A stretch of DNA of 64,000 bases from Pelodera strongyloides. Its lineage: Eukaryota; Nematoda; Chromadorea; Rhabditida; Rhabditidae. Shown piece after piece: positions 1 to 12,300 of this stretch; the first letter of the stretch is position 1, and each line of letters starts with the position of its first letter. The notes beneath the pieces are model-generated. The model saw nothing but the letters and a program-made list of their open reading frames with translations. It made no database searches and had not been told where the DNA came from. The DNA is taken from assembly GCA_036852015.1 (NCBI GenBank), contig JAANDG010001195.1, positions 186,001 through 250,000 of the forward strand, given 5' to 3'. The position numbers and the translations under genes are program-made.

Positions 1-90
1 GAATCTGGCTCCACAAATTCAATTCCAATTTTAAGGTGAGTTATTTTGTTTCTGTTCTGCTACGAGCTTTCACTATTCATTTTCGCTAAT

Positions 91-485
91 AGAGTATTTA
101 TGTCGCACTTTCGCAGGCGAAAGTGCCATCCATCTCGACAATTTTTTGAGGCTGTTTTCTTCAGGCGAAGGCGGGGTACAGTAAGACCGAAAGTGCCGCA
201 TTTCTTGCAAGGATTATTTTAATTTAAAGGTGTATTTTAAGGATTGCAAGGATTATTTTAATTTAAAGACGCCAATTTACATTTCCCGCAAAAAAACCGG
301 AATCACTATGATGAAAAAGTACCCCGCTCAATACATCTTTAAATTTAAAAAATCCCCGCACGACAACGCGGCACTTTCGGTCTTACTGTACCCCGCCTTC
401 GCCTGAAGAACACAGCCCCAAATTTTTTTGAGATGGATGGCACTTTCGCGCACTTTCGGCCGCGAAAGTGCGAGATAAATACTCT
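91..485. mobile_element. Palindromic inverted-repeat element, no coding capacity
   Basis: The outer ends are inverted copies: AGAGTATTTAT at the left and ATAAATACTCT at the right, each followed inward by GCACTTTCG / CGAAAGTGC. The arms continue inward with the same GAAGGCGGGGTACAGTAAGAC block inverted at about 165-195 and 380-405. The centre is AT-rich and contains short direct repeats of AAGGATT. No ORF of note is present. It is best described as a non-autonomous foldback or MITE-like element of unknown superfamily. Confidence 0.7.
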
Positions 486-1530
486 ATAAGCAACTTGCAT
501 TCAATGTCGCCTTTCACGGAAAATCTTTCTTTTCAGGATGATTCTCCTAACGTCTATTTTAAGGAGGTTCCGTTCGTAAGCTCTATTAAGTCAGTTCATC
601 TTCTGCTTCCATAACATTTTAGCTGTATAATGTGATTATTAGTTTTGTTGATTAATGTTAATTAGCGTGTTTTCAAGCTCATTTGAGATAGAGCGGCATA
701 TGGATCCAAAATCTTCCGTCAATGAAATACCAGCGCGTATGGGCATTTCTTAATGATACTTTCTTTAGTTTATCCGTATTGAATAGCTAATAGTAATCCA
801 TCCGTATTATAATTGCATGTGTAGTGTAGCTCATGGTTTTATTGTCCCTTTTCAGGCGTTTAATCATGAGATTGTCATTTTTCTTTATTGCTTATTAATT
901 ACACGGTCATTAGGTAATTATCTACCGGATGTTGTGGTGTTTTTTGTCATTATCTACTGATGTTTGCATGTCGTGTTCTTCTCTTTGTTGGATAAAAACA
1001 ACTGTTTCTATTGTGTTCCTCGATGGAGTAGCCCCGGGATTCAGTCCCTTTGGAATATATCTTATTTGAAGTGGATGGGAATTCTAAGTAGATTTAGTAG
1101 CCTTTCGCATTTAGTTCCGCGTTCAGATGTCATCTTATACAATGTTGTTAGTTACACTATTTGTTTGATTGTTCTTTCCATGTTTCTTCAAAGTGGTGTG
1201 CTTTCAGGTATGTCTGGGTAGACTACTGTAAGCCCTCGACCTCTCATTTTCTCTGGTTAAACTGCAAAATTCGTATTTCCGTTTTTATTGAAACATCACC
1301 ATCACTAATGAAGACGGTTCCAGGCACTGGAACCCCAAAATCGTGGAAAACTCGGTTTTGATTTTTTCTTTGCATAACTACAGTAGGAGGAGTGTGCCAG
1401 TACAGGCGTGACGGTTTGACTTATTGGTACTGTAGTAAAGGGAACTTGAGAGTGATTGGTTTGGCTTATTATTTCCCGTGTTCGTTATTCCGTTCCTGCT
1501 CTGTATATCAATTCCTTTTCAATTCTAGAT
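486..1530. other. Upstream region of first BTB gene, no gene recognised
   Basis: This is T-rich DNA with several short open frames that show no recognisable protein features and no conserved neighbours. A pyrimidine-rich acceptor (TTTTCAATTCTAG) ends two bases before the ATG at 1531. It could be a trans-splice site for the downstream gene. Promoter elements cannot be assigned from sequence alone. Confidence 0.4.
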
Positions 1531-4500
1531 ATGTGTTCGACAAATGGAGAGCCTTCTTCCAAGAGGATTGCCTTCAGTTATGACAATTTTCTCTTCTCTG
1601 AAGTACTTCACGACGTTGTATTTCAATTTGAAGATTCCGATGGGGGTGGTGTGATTGAGGTGAGGTGTTTTATTGACCTTTTTTGCTACTTTGGATGCTA
1701 TTTTCGGGTTTTCTAGGTGAGCTGAAAACTTAATTTCATAGCAATACGTTTTGCTGAATAGACCAAAATTCGACTTGGGTAATTATAGTCGACGTGAACC
1801 ATGTTGGAGTTGGAGTTGTCCATTTTGATATTTGCAGACGATTCCTGCTCATTCGCAAATTCTTGCCTTTGTATCGGACGTCTTTCATGCACAGTTCTTC
1901 GGGCCGTTACCGGAAAAGACCATTAAAATCGAAGATGCATCGATCGATACTTTTCGGGTTTTCTTGCGGTAAGTTTCTTTGCGTGGATATTTGTGTTTTA
2001 TAGGATTCGTTCAAAAATTGACAATTGGTTCGTATACATTTATACGTTGTTAATTTTAAACATGCGTACGTTTTATGTGTAAATAATTATTTTATCGCAT
2101 TATTTCTTTAGTTGCCTTTATACGGGAGATCTACAAATCACAGTGGAGAACATGTTCGAATTGGCATACTTGGCAAACAAGTGGGTTTTCGGTTTTAATG
2201 TTTCCTTCTGAACATCTCCCGTCTTATTAAAGCGAAATACCGGCCGGTTTTGGAAACACATTCTGCAGCCTATGCAAATGAACATAACTTAGAATAATAA
2301 AAAATTAGCATAAATACGTAAGAATACAGTTGTCCATGGTGCGTTTCAAAAACCGGCTAGTACTTCGCTTTAACAAAACAATGTTAAAGAGTTATGTACA
2401 CGTCGGATTTCGTTATCTAAAATACCTGCTGAGAAGCAGCTTATTTTGCACCATAAATTGCTTACAATTGCAGCTCAGCTTTCTCTCGCCTGTACTGTCG
2501 GCAAACGCGTTTGTCGAAATGAGTCGTAGCAATCTTTATCTTTCCCAGGTATTTGATCCGGAAGGTGACGGAAGAAGTGGCCGCATTTTTTAAGTCCAAA
2601 ATCAACGAAGAGGACAAGTTCTGGAAATTGTTCAACCCAAGGATGATCGCCTTATTCGACGACGAGAAACAGAGTGCTTGGACCCTGTAAGTCCTTAATG
2701 TAATTGCGTTTTCATTGTTAGCTCATTTGTGGGAACACGTTGTTGAAAAGAATGTCCTTCAGGGCCGTGGACACATAGAGACATAGTCACAGGGACATTC
2801 TCATCTTGGTTTTTGTGTTAGTGATAATAAATGTTCAGGTTGGTATCCCGTTTTCAATGTGACCCAGCAAAGTGTCTCAACGCTGACGGATTTCTGTTGG
2901 TAAACAAGGATATTGTAAGTTTGTCATGAATGTTGCTTAGCTTTGGTCATCCATTGTATTTGGAATTATTAGCACACGGCTGGTAATAGGAAGTATAATA
3001 ATCATGAACATCATGAACAATATATATATATACGACTAAGGTTGGACAACTGGTTCGAACTGAACCGCTCGCAGTCAGGGAGGCCGATCTGTTTGCAGCT
3101 GTTTTTCGATGGGCCATGTATCAATGCAAACGGTCTAGTCTAGTCTATATCTTTACATCCTTGAAAAATAATACCCTATATTCAGTAACAAAGTGGCTGT
3201 TAATACAAACTGTCAATACGTTTAGAATTTAATATTAGGCAGTCTAACTCAATGCCCACTCTTTGTCGTTCGTCCTTCATTGTTTTCAGTTTTCAGGGAA
3301 AATGTAAAACCGACTGAAACTAACCTGGGGAAGCACGTCGACGATTTCATCCACGAACTCCGTTTGCCCACAATTGGACTGAATGAGCTTGTTTATAAGA
3401 TAGAAATCCAGTCGAGTCCATTTCTAACTTCAGAGGTGAGCGCTTCCTTGTTACTTAGATTTTCTGTTCCTCTGCTAACTAGTCTTTTGTTTGTGCCACA
3501 GTCTCTCTAAAAAATTGCTAAAGACATTTGTGCCTTTAGGAGAAGGTTAACCTGGTCAGTTATTGCGCAGGCCTTGTCTCGCAACCGATTCCTTTTGTGA
3601 AAATTCCTCGCCAAAAGAGCTTAGATGTGTTGGTCTGCCCAGCTACGCGCAAAGGGTAAGTAATTGAATATGGAAATAAATGAACAAAAGTGTAATATTC
3701 TAATGAGTGAACTAACGACATATATAAAAGTAATGGACAGAAGCAAGAGGGAGTTGAAAGATATATAAAGATAGGTAAATGGTCATGTATTTATTACATG
3801 ACACCCCGTTTCGACCCTTGATCGTATACGAGGGTTTTGCCTGGGCAGGGTCTCATCAATACATAACACTAATTTGGCGGAGTGGCGATGTTCCGCTGTG
3901 AGGTTTGGTTAGCGCAGAAGTTCGCTCACTCTTCATTCTAACAATGAGTGATTTTGGATGTATGTCTTCATTCTTTTCAAATCGGATCATTGATAAATTT
4001 CCTAATAGGCTGATTGCAATAGAGTTTATTTTAGAGAACTGCTTTCTCAGAGTGTTATCCTATCACACTTTGTTCCCAGCGCGAATTATCGCTTTTTCGG
4101 AGTGAGCTGTCTTCTCAATATTCGCCCTGTAGGAGATACTCTTGAAAATGAACAGGTAAACATGGAGCTGTTTGTCCAAAATGTAATATCTTGAAAACGA
4201 GGTTTCGTTCAAGAAATTCACATTGCGACAGCCTCGTTTCTAGTTTGTCGGCTCTGATTTATGTATAGGTCGAAAAAGGTAGCCAAGAATCCATGAGACA
4301 TTCACAAGACCAAAAATCTGACATAAGTGACAGTCCGATGATAGATCAGTGGGCAGATAATATACTGCTCTTTTAGAAAACCTGCGCTAGTTTAGAGTAA
4401 TGGTGCACGTGGACCAGACATAGTTTAGCTTATAGCCTAACTATAGGAAGGAAGTACTATAGCTAGACCAGACTACCGATTCAGTTATTACGCAAGCCTA

Positions 4501-5551
4501 TAATGTTGATTGATCTTCATAACTTGAATGTGTGATTTAGATCAAGTTCGAACTTCGCAGTTCAAGGGAGTTTGATGTGGAGTGCAAGGATTACGACTCG
4601 CTTTGTTCATTTGAATGGAAGTGGAAAGCGGATTCAGGGTTCGAGAATGTAATAGAGAACTATGAAGTGACTTGTCTGGCGAGAGACATTATTCCGGTGA
4701 GATTTATCACAATCATTTACTAAGGTCTAGTAAGGTTAATGGGAAATTGAGATTTGCTTACGGTCTTTGTGGTGGTAGAGACGACGTCTAGAATTACCTC
4801 AAAAAGTTGCACCAGCCTTGTCATTGCCTAAGCCCGTCGTCGAGCTCACCGGCGAACCACTCCGGAATTAGAATATAGCATAAATTGAGGGCCCATGGCT
4901 GACCACCTCCCTATTAGCACGTTAGGGACGTTAGGCATGTGAAGCGTGTTGTTTCGAGAACCGTATCGGAAACGCATCACAAATCGAGAAAATTTTGTAG
5001 ACCACCTCCGGGGCGCTGGCGAGGTTTATGCCCTGATGCCTTCTTGTCTCTGACAACTTTTTGTGTGAGGCTAGCCGCTGTAAAGTGTAAATACTGACTC
5101 CCGTCTATGTCCTTAGGTCGTTACTCGTTGAACATTTTATAGATCAAAATGGGCATCAGATATAACGTTATCTGTCAGAATGCGGATGACTGTTTTGTTA
5201 GTTTTGTATTTCAGCTGGTCCCCGGCAGATATTACGCCCTTGTCTTGCGGCCGAGCACTGGCATTTCGCTTTGGAGTTTTGTTGGAGACTTCGTGGTACT
5301 TACTGATTATTTATATTTTAACTTTGATATTTATTTATTAAGTAACATCACCAGTTGCGCATCAGAATGCTGAAAACGGTCTCTGACTCTTTTGTATTGT
5401 GCTGGATACATTGTCTATATTGTTCATTGTTCGGGAGAGAGTGACTTAAATTTTTCAGGAAAATTGGAATACCTACAATAGCAGTATTTGTGTGAAAAAG
5501 CATGGCAATTGCCTCCTCGGGGTGAAATCATTACATCTGCTGCGCCCGTGA
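1531..5551 (+). CDS. BTB-BACK-PHR protein (BTBD-type Cullin-3 adaptor), copy 1
   Basis: Twelve exons: 1531-1659, 1838-1968, 2112-2180, 2549-2686, 2839-2914, 3041-3132, 3297-3435, 3540-3655, 4035-4155, 4541-4696, 5215-5295, 5459-5551. They join into one open frame of 446 aa ending in TGA. Residues about 20-112 are a BTB fold (LHDVVFQFE, then IPAHSQILAF, FFGPLPE and the helix NMFELAYLANK). Residues about 113-275 are a BACK domain (FWKLFNPRMIALFDD, then FAAVFRWAMYQC and FIHELRLPT). Residues about 280-446 fit a shortened, divergent PHR domain (NYRFFGVSCLLN, then LVPGRYYALVLRPSTG and a terminal VKSLHLL). BTBD1/2/3/6 relatives are substrate adaptors of Cullin-3 ubiquitin ligases, and that role here is inferred from architecture. 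The start was chosen because homologous exon 1 copies begin nearby and a trans-splice-like acceptor precedes it. All splice phases agree with the four paralogues. Confidence 0.85.
2227..2373. mobile_element. TTAA-flanked MITE, AGCGAAAT-end family (intron 3 of copy 1)
   Basis: The left end is TTAA then AGCGAAATACCGGCCGG. The right end is the inverse, ending CTTCGCT then TTAA. The inside is AT-rich with a partial internal palindrome. Close relatives lie at 25957-26139 and 61978-62157, and looser ones at 10080-10465 and 54749-54919. It is non-coding. The TTAA flanks suggest a piggyBac-type target duplication. Confidence 0.7.
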
Positions 5552-6336
5552 GACCTTCGATAGGTGAATTATTTCTGTCTTTCCAAACAGAATGAAGAGG
5601 TTTCTTATAAGGATAATTAACCAGTGGTTCAATGTTTTTCGTTACCTCACTTGCCGCACTCGCTTCACTATCATGTAGTTAGAATCTAGAAGTAACCAAA
5701 TTTGATTTTGAGTAGCATACAATGAAATATGCGTACTTGAGTAGTTTTGTAGATATCATTGCTTCTTCGCTTTTTTATTTCAGCAGCATTACTTTGCTTT
5801 ATTGTTCATATTTTTTTTGCATTTTGCGCATTTGCGCATCTGGCATTTTATGCGTTTTGTTGTTAGAATCTTTTTGAGTTGTTAAGATTCCTTTATGACT
5901 ATGTCTGAGTTTTCTTCATTTTTGAATTGGTTGCGTCGTGGTTTCTGTGGCTCTTTACTTGTCACCAGTTACAGTATGCTAGTTCACATACACGAGGTTG
6001 TGCCTTAGAGGTCCCCTGTCCCCTACCAAATCTCATACTCGACCGTTGTGTAAAGAATAGATCTCGTTTCACAACGTGTACATAATTTATAAATTTGGCA
6101 CATTATTGTTGTAAAGTATTAATGTTTTCTGCCTGTTCGTATTGTTCATTACATTGCTATTGTTATTCCAGTGGTTTACACATTTGACACTTTTTTCGGT
6201 AATAAATTTTTATTGCAACCAGCCTTGTATGTTATTACTCGTAGCCTTCGGGAGTGTTTACTTCAACCTTTTGTTATTATTTCGGAAATTGATATTTGTA
6301 AGAAAAGAAGCTATTAAAAAGTATTTAATTGAAGAA
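5552..6336. other. Intergenic spacer between BTB copies 1 and 2
   Basis: T-rich spacer of about 0.8 kb. A hydrophobic frame from 6142 runs into exon 1 of the next gene, but it is T-rich and unlike any paralogue's N-terminus, so I treat it as non-coding leader. No poly(A) signal of the canonical AATAAA form was noticed close to the stop at 5551. Confidence 0.4.
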
Positions 6337-9300
6337 ATGCGTTCGAGGGGTCGATCGCATCATACAGATACAGACGAGAGGATTTATTTCACTTATGACA
6401 AATTCCTTTTCTCTGAAGAACTGCATGACGTAGTGTTTCAATTTGAAGGTTCCAATGAGGTCAGTATGGGTCTTTTTTCCTTAATGACAGTGTACAAAAA
6501 CAAAGAGACTCCGACACAGCGGGGCTTCGCACTCCACACAGGGTGCGCGAATGTTACTGGCACACCTCTCTTTGAGTTGAATGTCTTTTCGCGCACCTAC
6601 CGCACATCCTTAGGTGGAGTGCGCCGACCCGCGGTGGGACCTCCTTTTTGAGCGGGGGTCTCCCCAGTGTTTCCCGAACATAGGGAAGTTTGCTGAACGA
6701 ACTGGGCGCCGGGTACCAATTTATACATTTACAATTTGGGAAAAGAATATTCAGTCCATGGGAACAGGTTAGAGTTCTCAATGTTTTGTTGTTTTCAGAC
6801 GATTCCTGCTCATTCGCAAATTCTTGCCTTTGTTTCGGAAGTATTTCGTACACAGTTCTTCGGCTCGCTTCCGGAAAAGACTATTAAAATAGAAGATGCG
6901 ACTATCGATGCTTTTCGGGCCTTTTTGCGGTAAGTGGTTAGAATATTTCTTGTTTCTTACGGTGTTTGAATTTAAAAAAACGGTTCGCTTGTTCCTTACA
7001 CGTACACAGCTTCTTTTACAAGGGAATTTTAGAGGCGTCAACGATTTTTCCGTTTAGTTGCATCTATACGGGCAAGCTGCAAGTCACCTTGGAGAATATG
7101 TTCGAATTAGCGTACTTGGCAAACAAGTAGGTTTTTTTGGCTAATAGAACTGTATGGGGGTTATTTTGCCTGGTCGCATTTAGTTTCTTTGCTTGTCAAG
7201 CATTCATTTCACCCACCCATAATCCAACCTCTATTATTACTACTTTATTCACACATATAATCAATCAGATACAACATCACTCAAGTACGTGGAACAAGTG
7301 CGGAAGGTTTCTAGCGTCGTGCTTATTCAATCCGCGGGGGGAATGCGTGGAGGGCAGATTTTTCTTCAGATAATGTGGATCCTTGATCTTTCCAATGAGG
7401 TTTTGTGGAGTGATACAGAGTGTTTGATTACGAGACGAAAGGACAAATCCCTCGAAGTCTTGCTAGGCAATGGGGGAGTCGCCTTGTTTTCCCCGCTTCG
7501 GTGGCATTGAGTGAGTGTATGAGGCTGGATTCGAACTCGGGTCGGCTGTCTGCGAAGCGCGGACGTTTCCAATGGGCCACCGAGGCCCCTATTACCGTAG
7601 ACCGGCTACTTCATGGGAAATTAAGAACCCCGCGTTGGCCCCTATCAAGTCCCTCAAATGATCGGGACGAAATCGGTTTTTTCCCGAAAATAATCGATAC
7701 AAATCCGAATTTACACTTTTCCGTGATAGCGTGCTGAAAATATTCACAAATTAAATAAAACAGTTCAGTGAAACATTTAAGAACCCCGATTTCGCGTCGA
7801 CCAACGAAAATCAAGAGTTGCGCGCGGCAACAGTTTGGGGGTGTTTCCCGCAAAAGAATGCGCGCGGAAGGAATGTTTTCGCCGTCTCTGGTTGCTGGTT
7901 TGTTGCGGGAAACACCCCCAAAGCGTTGCCTAAAATGTGCGGAAACGGTGCGGGAAAAGTAGCATCTGCAAAAATAAAGCAGCGTGCTGGGTTCGAACCT
8001 ACACTTAGATACTTTCCCTAAACGGCGCCTTAGACCACTCGACCACACAACATATGTGAGTGCGGAAATGGTACGGGGCGCAGCTTGCGCGCCGAACCAA
8101 GAAATGTGTTTCCCGCACCGGACCGGCCCGCATTTTGCGCCCCATTTCTATTCGGCGCGCATTTTGTGTCCTGAAATCGTACGGCGCGCAACTCATCGGC
8201 TCCCAGTGATCGCGCCCCCTCGATTAGTTGAGGGACTTAATCGGGGCGAAATCGGGTTTTTTCACTCTCCTTTTTCCTTTTTCCAAATGAGTTATTCCCA
8301 GGTATTTGATTTCAAAGATTACGGAGAAAGTGGCTTTGTTTTTCAAATCTAAAATCAACGAAGACGATAAATTCTGGAAATTGTTCAACCCAAGAATGAT
8401 CGCCTTATTCGACAATAAGGGAAAGATTATAAATATGTAAGTTCCCTATTCCGAATTGTGCAAATACGGTATCTCATAGTTATAATTTTATTCACTTTAT
8501 GTCACGTACTTCATGAAAATTTGTATAATAATATAGTTCCCTGTATTTACATAGATTCTTGCTGTGTCCGTTTGGCATGAATGCACATAAATCGCATGTG
8601 CATTTTGTATATGGAAAGCGGTTGCTGAGCATACGTACCACAAGAGTGTGATATATTGCACTGCCTCCTATTGTAAAGTTATATGCAAGAAGTGATTCCA
8701 GGTTACTATCCCGTTTTGAAAAACGGCCAGCGATTTATCTCAATGACGAAAGTTTTCTATCGGTAGAAAAAGATATTGCAAGTTTTTATTAATAATTTTA
8801 AATCCTTGATTTATATTACAGTTTGAGTTTGGATGCTTGAATTAAGTCATGGTGTGAAATTTTCGTGCTTCTTTTCATGGTGCATTCAGCAAGGGCGCAT
8901 TCGGGATTGATTTTCCGAAAGGAAACTATGCAAATTCATCGTTCGGGATGGACTTTTTGGAAACGTTCCAATGCTTGGAGAAAACAAAAAACACAGTACG
9001 AATTAGCATGCAAACCATGCTAATTTGTTCTTTTCCATGCTAATTCATACTGTATTTTTTGTTTTCTCCAAGCATTAGAACGTTTCCAAAAAAGTCCATC
9101 CCGAACGATGAATTTGCATAGTTTCCTTTCGGATAATCAATCCCGAACGCGCCCTAAATAATTGAGAACACATGGATGTTTATAAGAACTACAATTCATA
9201 AATGTATGATTAAGGTTGGACAGCTGGTTCGAACTGAACCGCTCGCAGTCAGGGAGGCGGATCTCCTTAAAGTTGTTGCTCGGTGGGCCACGCACCAAAT

Positions 9301-12300
9301 CGAGCGGTATATTCTTTTGGAAATCACTCTAAACTAAGTGCTCTAAACATTAATGGATCGTTTTCTCAAGTTACATTTCGGGTGTTATTTCCGGACATCC
9401 GGCGAGGTTTATGCCTTGTTTGGTGGGATGCGATACCGTTTGCTGTGTAGCCTTCAATGTTTTCAGGGAGGATGTTAAGTTGATAGAAACTAGTCTGCGC
9501 GATCACGTCGATGACTTCATCCATGAACTTCGTTTGCCTACTCTCGGACTGAATGAGCTTGTTTATACGATGAGACTCCACTCAATTCCGTTTCTTCTCC
9601 CTGAAGTGAGTGCGTTGGTGAAACGGACGCATTACTTAACTTCTGACCCACTGTAAATTGTTAGTGAACAGTTTCTCACTTTTGAAGAGAGTAGAATTGT
9701 AAAACACTATGCCACTGAAAATACATTTTTTCCTAAATTAGATATACTACCACCTGATGAACAGAGGAATGTACCCCCGGGATACCACCCAGATGTAGAA
9801 TACTACCCAGATTATTTTACATGACTACCCCGCATGTTTTACAACACTACCCTACATATTTTTACGTGACTAAGCGACCTATTTCACGTGATTACCTAAT
9901 TTACATTGGACCCACGTAGTTTACAGGCTACAGTAAGCTATCCATTTTATTTGCATACTTCCGTGGTGAAATAGGGGTGGTATTCTCTTCTCTCTCTCTC
10001 CGACTGTGATGTGATAGTATTCTACGAAAAGTTTTTTTTCTAAAACCTTAGTTGGTCGGGCTACTTGGCTACCTTTACTTTAAAGCGAATTAGCGGTCGG
10101 TCTCAACAAAAAATACAAAAAGAGGAGGAGTAAACAACCGTGCGTTGACCACCATTTTCAAACCGTGTGTTTTTGGAATTTTACTAGCCAAATTCAAAAT
10201 ATTTTGTCAACATTTCGTCATTTAGATGCTGCGGTGTGCGTTATAATTTGAAAAGGCCATCCCTCGATTTTTCCAGGGCCGTACTAGTATCGGCAAATCG
10301 CCTGAAGCGAATTTTCCCATACAAAATCGCAAAATATGGTTGTTTGAGAACATTTTTGTGCAAGATGCACTTATTTGTTTGTGTTTTTATGTTTATTTTC
10401 GTTCATAACTTTTTTCAAACTATTTTTGGTGAAAAAACCCCAAACCGGGTGGTATTTCGCTTTAAGTGAGGTCCCCATTTTAGAACATGTCCTACCCCAT
10501 TCCAGGATTCCACTACTCCGTGATATAGGACATTGTTGAATTCTAGTACTTTACCCTGGCCTGGAGATCGATTAAGTCTCTAACTACTCGACTCATACGT
10601 TTACGTGTCGTTCTGGAAGGAAAGCCTGAAACCTCGAACTGTGGTCTAACTGGTCCCGATTACGCGATTACTCAGGCACATCGAGGTTCCAAAATAATGG
10701 GGCGCACATCCGGGGTTTCCACCTCATCGCCTTCATATATCCCTCCCGCATTTCTAGATGTCTATGGTTTAGGAGAAGGCACTCCTCGCCAGTTATTGTG
10801 CGGGCCTCGTTTCGCAGCCGATTCCTTTTCGAAAACTTCCACGTCACGGGAGCTTAGACGTGTTGATCTGCACAGCGGGATACCAAGGGTAAGTATTGTG
10901 TATACATCCTAACATCCTCTTTCCAATTTCCTCCAAACCCTGATCCTTGAACATCAGTGGCTCCGATCCAGGTCACCCCTATTTGTATCTCTGTTTCTCC
11001 GTCCAGTTTCAATAGTTTCTTTATGTTTTAGAACAATATTCAAGTAAATAATTAGTCATGTCTAACAATCTACCACAGCTGTCACGCCCATTCGCGCTGA
11101 TTGGCCAATAACGCAAGGTACACGCAATACATATATGGGGTTTGCAAGTATGCCCGATTTTCCTTGCAAGTATCGAAAAATTTACCGTATCTTGGCACTA
11201 CACGAGCATATCTACAGGCAGTTTTTACGACCGATCGCCACGGGACCAATTGTTCAACAAAAAATGTCTTTGATGGCGGATTTTCTATAGTGCAGATGTG
11301 TCAAAGTTACGGTAAAGTTGTGTAAAAAGCACACGATTTTGCGAATTGATACTTGCAAGGAAAACTCGCGGTTTTTGGCATACTTGCAAACCCCAATAAC
11401 ATATTGGCCATTCAGTGTGCATGGGCGTGGCAAATTGTAAATTGCTGACTACTGCGTGAATTTTGCGCCTGGGAATTGGAAAACATTTTCATCCTACTAT
11501 ATGTGACAAGCTAAATCAGCAAGATTTTCAGGGATTGTTTGACGGAAGATTTGGTTTCGTTCTTTGTTCCCTACGCAAATTATCGCTTTTTTGGTTTGAG
11601 CTGTGTTCTCAATATTGTTCACGCAACGGGAGGCACTCCTGGACCTGAACAGGTATTCATGATGGGGCTTTGTTTTCTACTACAAATATATACGAAAGTA
11701 ATAGTGAAAGGGAATAATCCATAAGCTACGTACATGACAAAAATGACGGTAATGTACCAAAAATAACGGTATATGAATGATATGGCATAACCGTAACTCC
11801 TTTGCAACAACTAGTGACTTCGACAACAAATACCTGCTTAAGAATCTACACTATGCTTTCAGCTTCAGAGTCCGTTTTCATTTTCACCAATTTAATCTGT
11901 CAAACAATTTTGACTATAAAGAAAGCTAAGGTTAAGTAAATTTTGACTGAAGTAGGCATGTTCTTGGTTCATTTCACAAACACCAACTAAGCACGGGTAT
12001 TCATATTGGCAATGTGCCAACACTTGCGTACAGCTAAAATAGGGAAGTACCGAAACACCTGTGCCTCCCCGTGCTCTAGGCATACTTCTAACAAAAACAA
12101 CTTAAAGGGACAGGCCCATCAAAATAAACCTACATTTACGATACGTTCATAATGACTATCAAGCATTTTTATTACAATATATACAAACTAAATTTCACCA
12201 TTATTCGCCCTAGACAACTTTTTTCCAATGCGCTCAACGCATATGTATACCATAAAACTGCAGATTTCAAAGCTATATATGCAAATTTTAATCGCATTAT

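Noticed and set aside
3656..4155. Apparent frameshift between exons 8 and 9 of BTB copy 1
   Set aside because: Using the first obvious acceptor (CTTTCTCAG) gives a stop. The TTATTTTAG acceptor at 4033-4034 restores the frame, gives a 121-base exon exactly as in copy 2, and aligns through HFVPSANYRFFG.
6142..6336. Hydrophobic N-terminal extension of BTB copy 2
   Set aside because: The stretch is T-rich intergenic sequence, absent from the four paralogues, and would add an unexpected membrane segment to a cytosolic adaptor.
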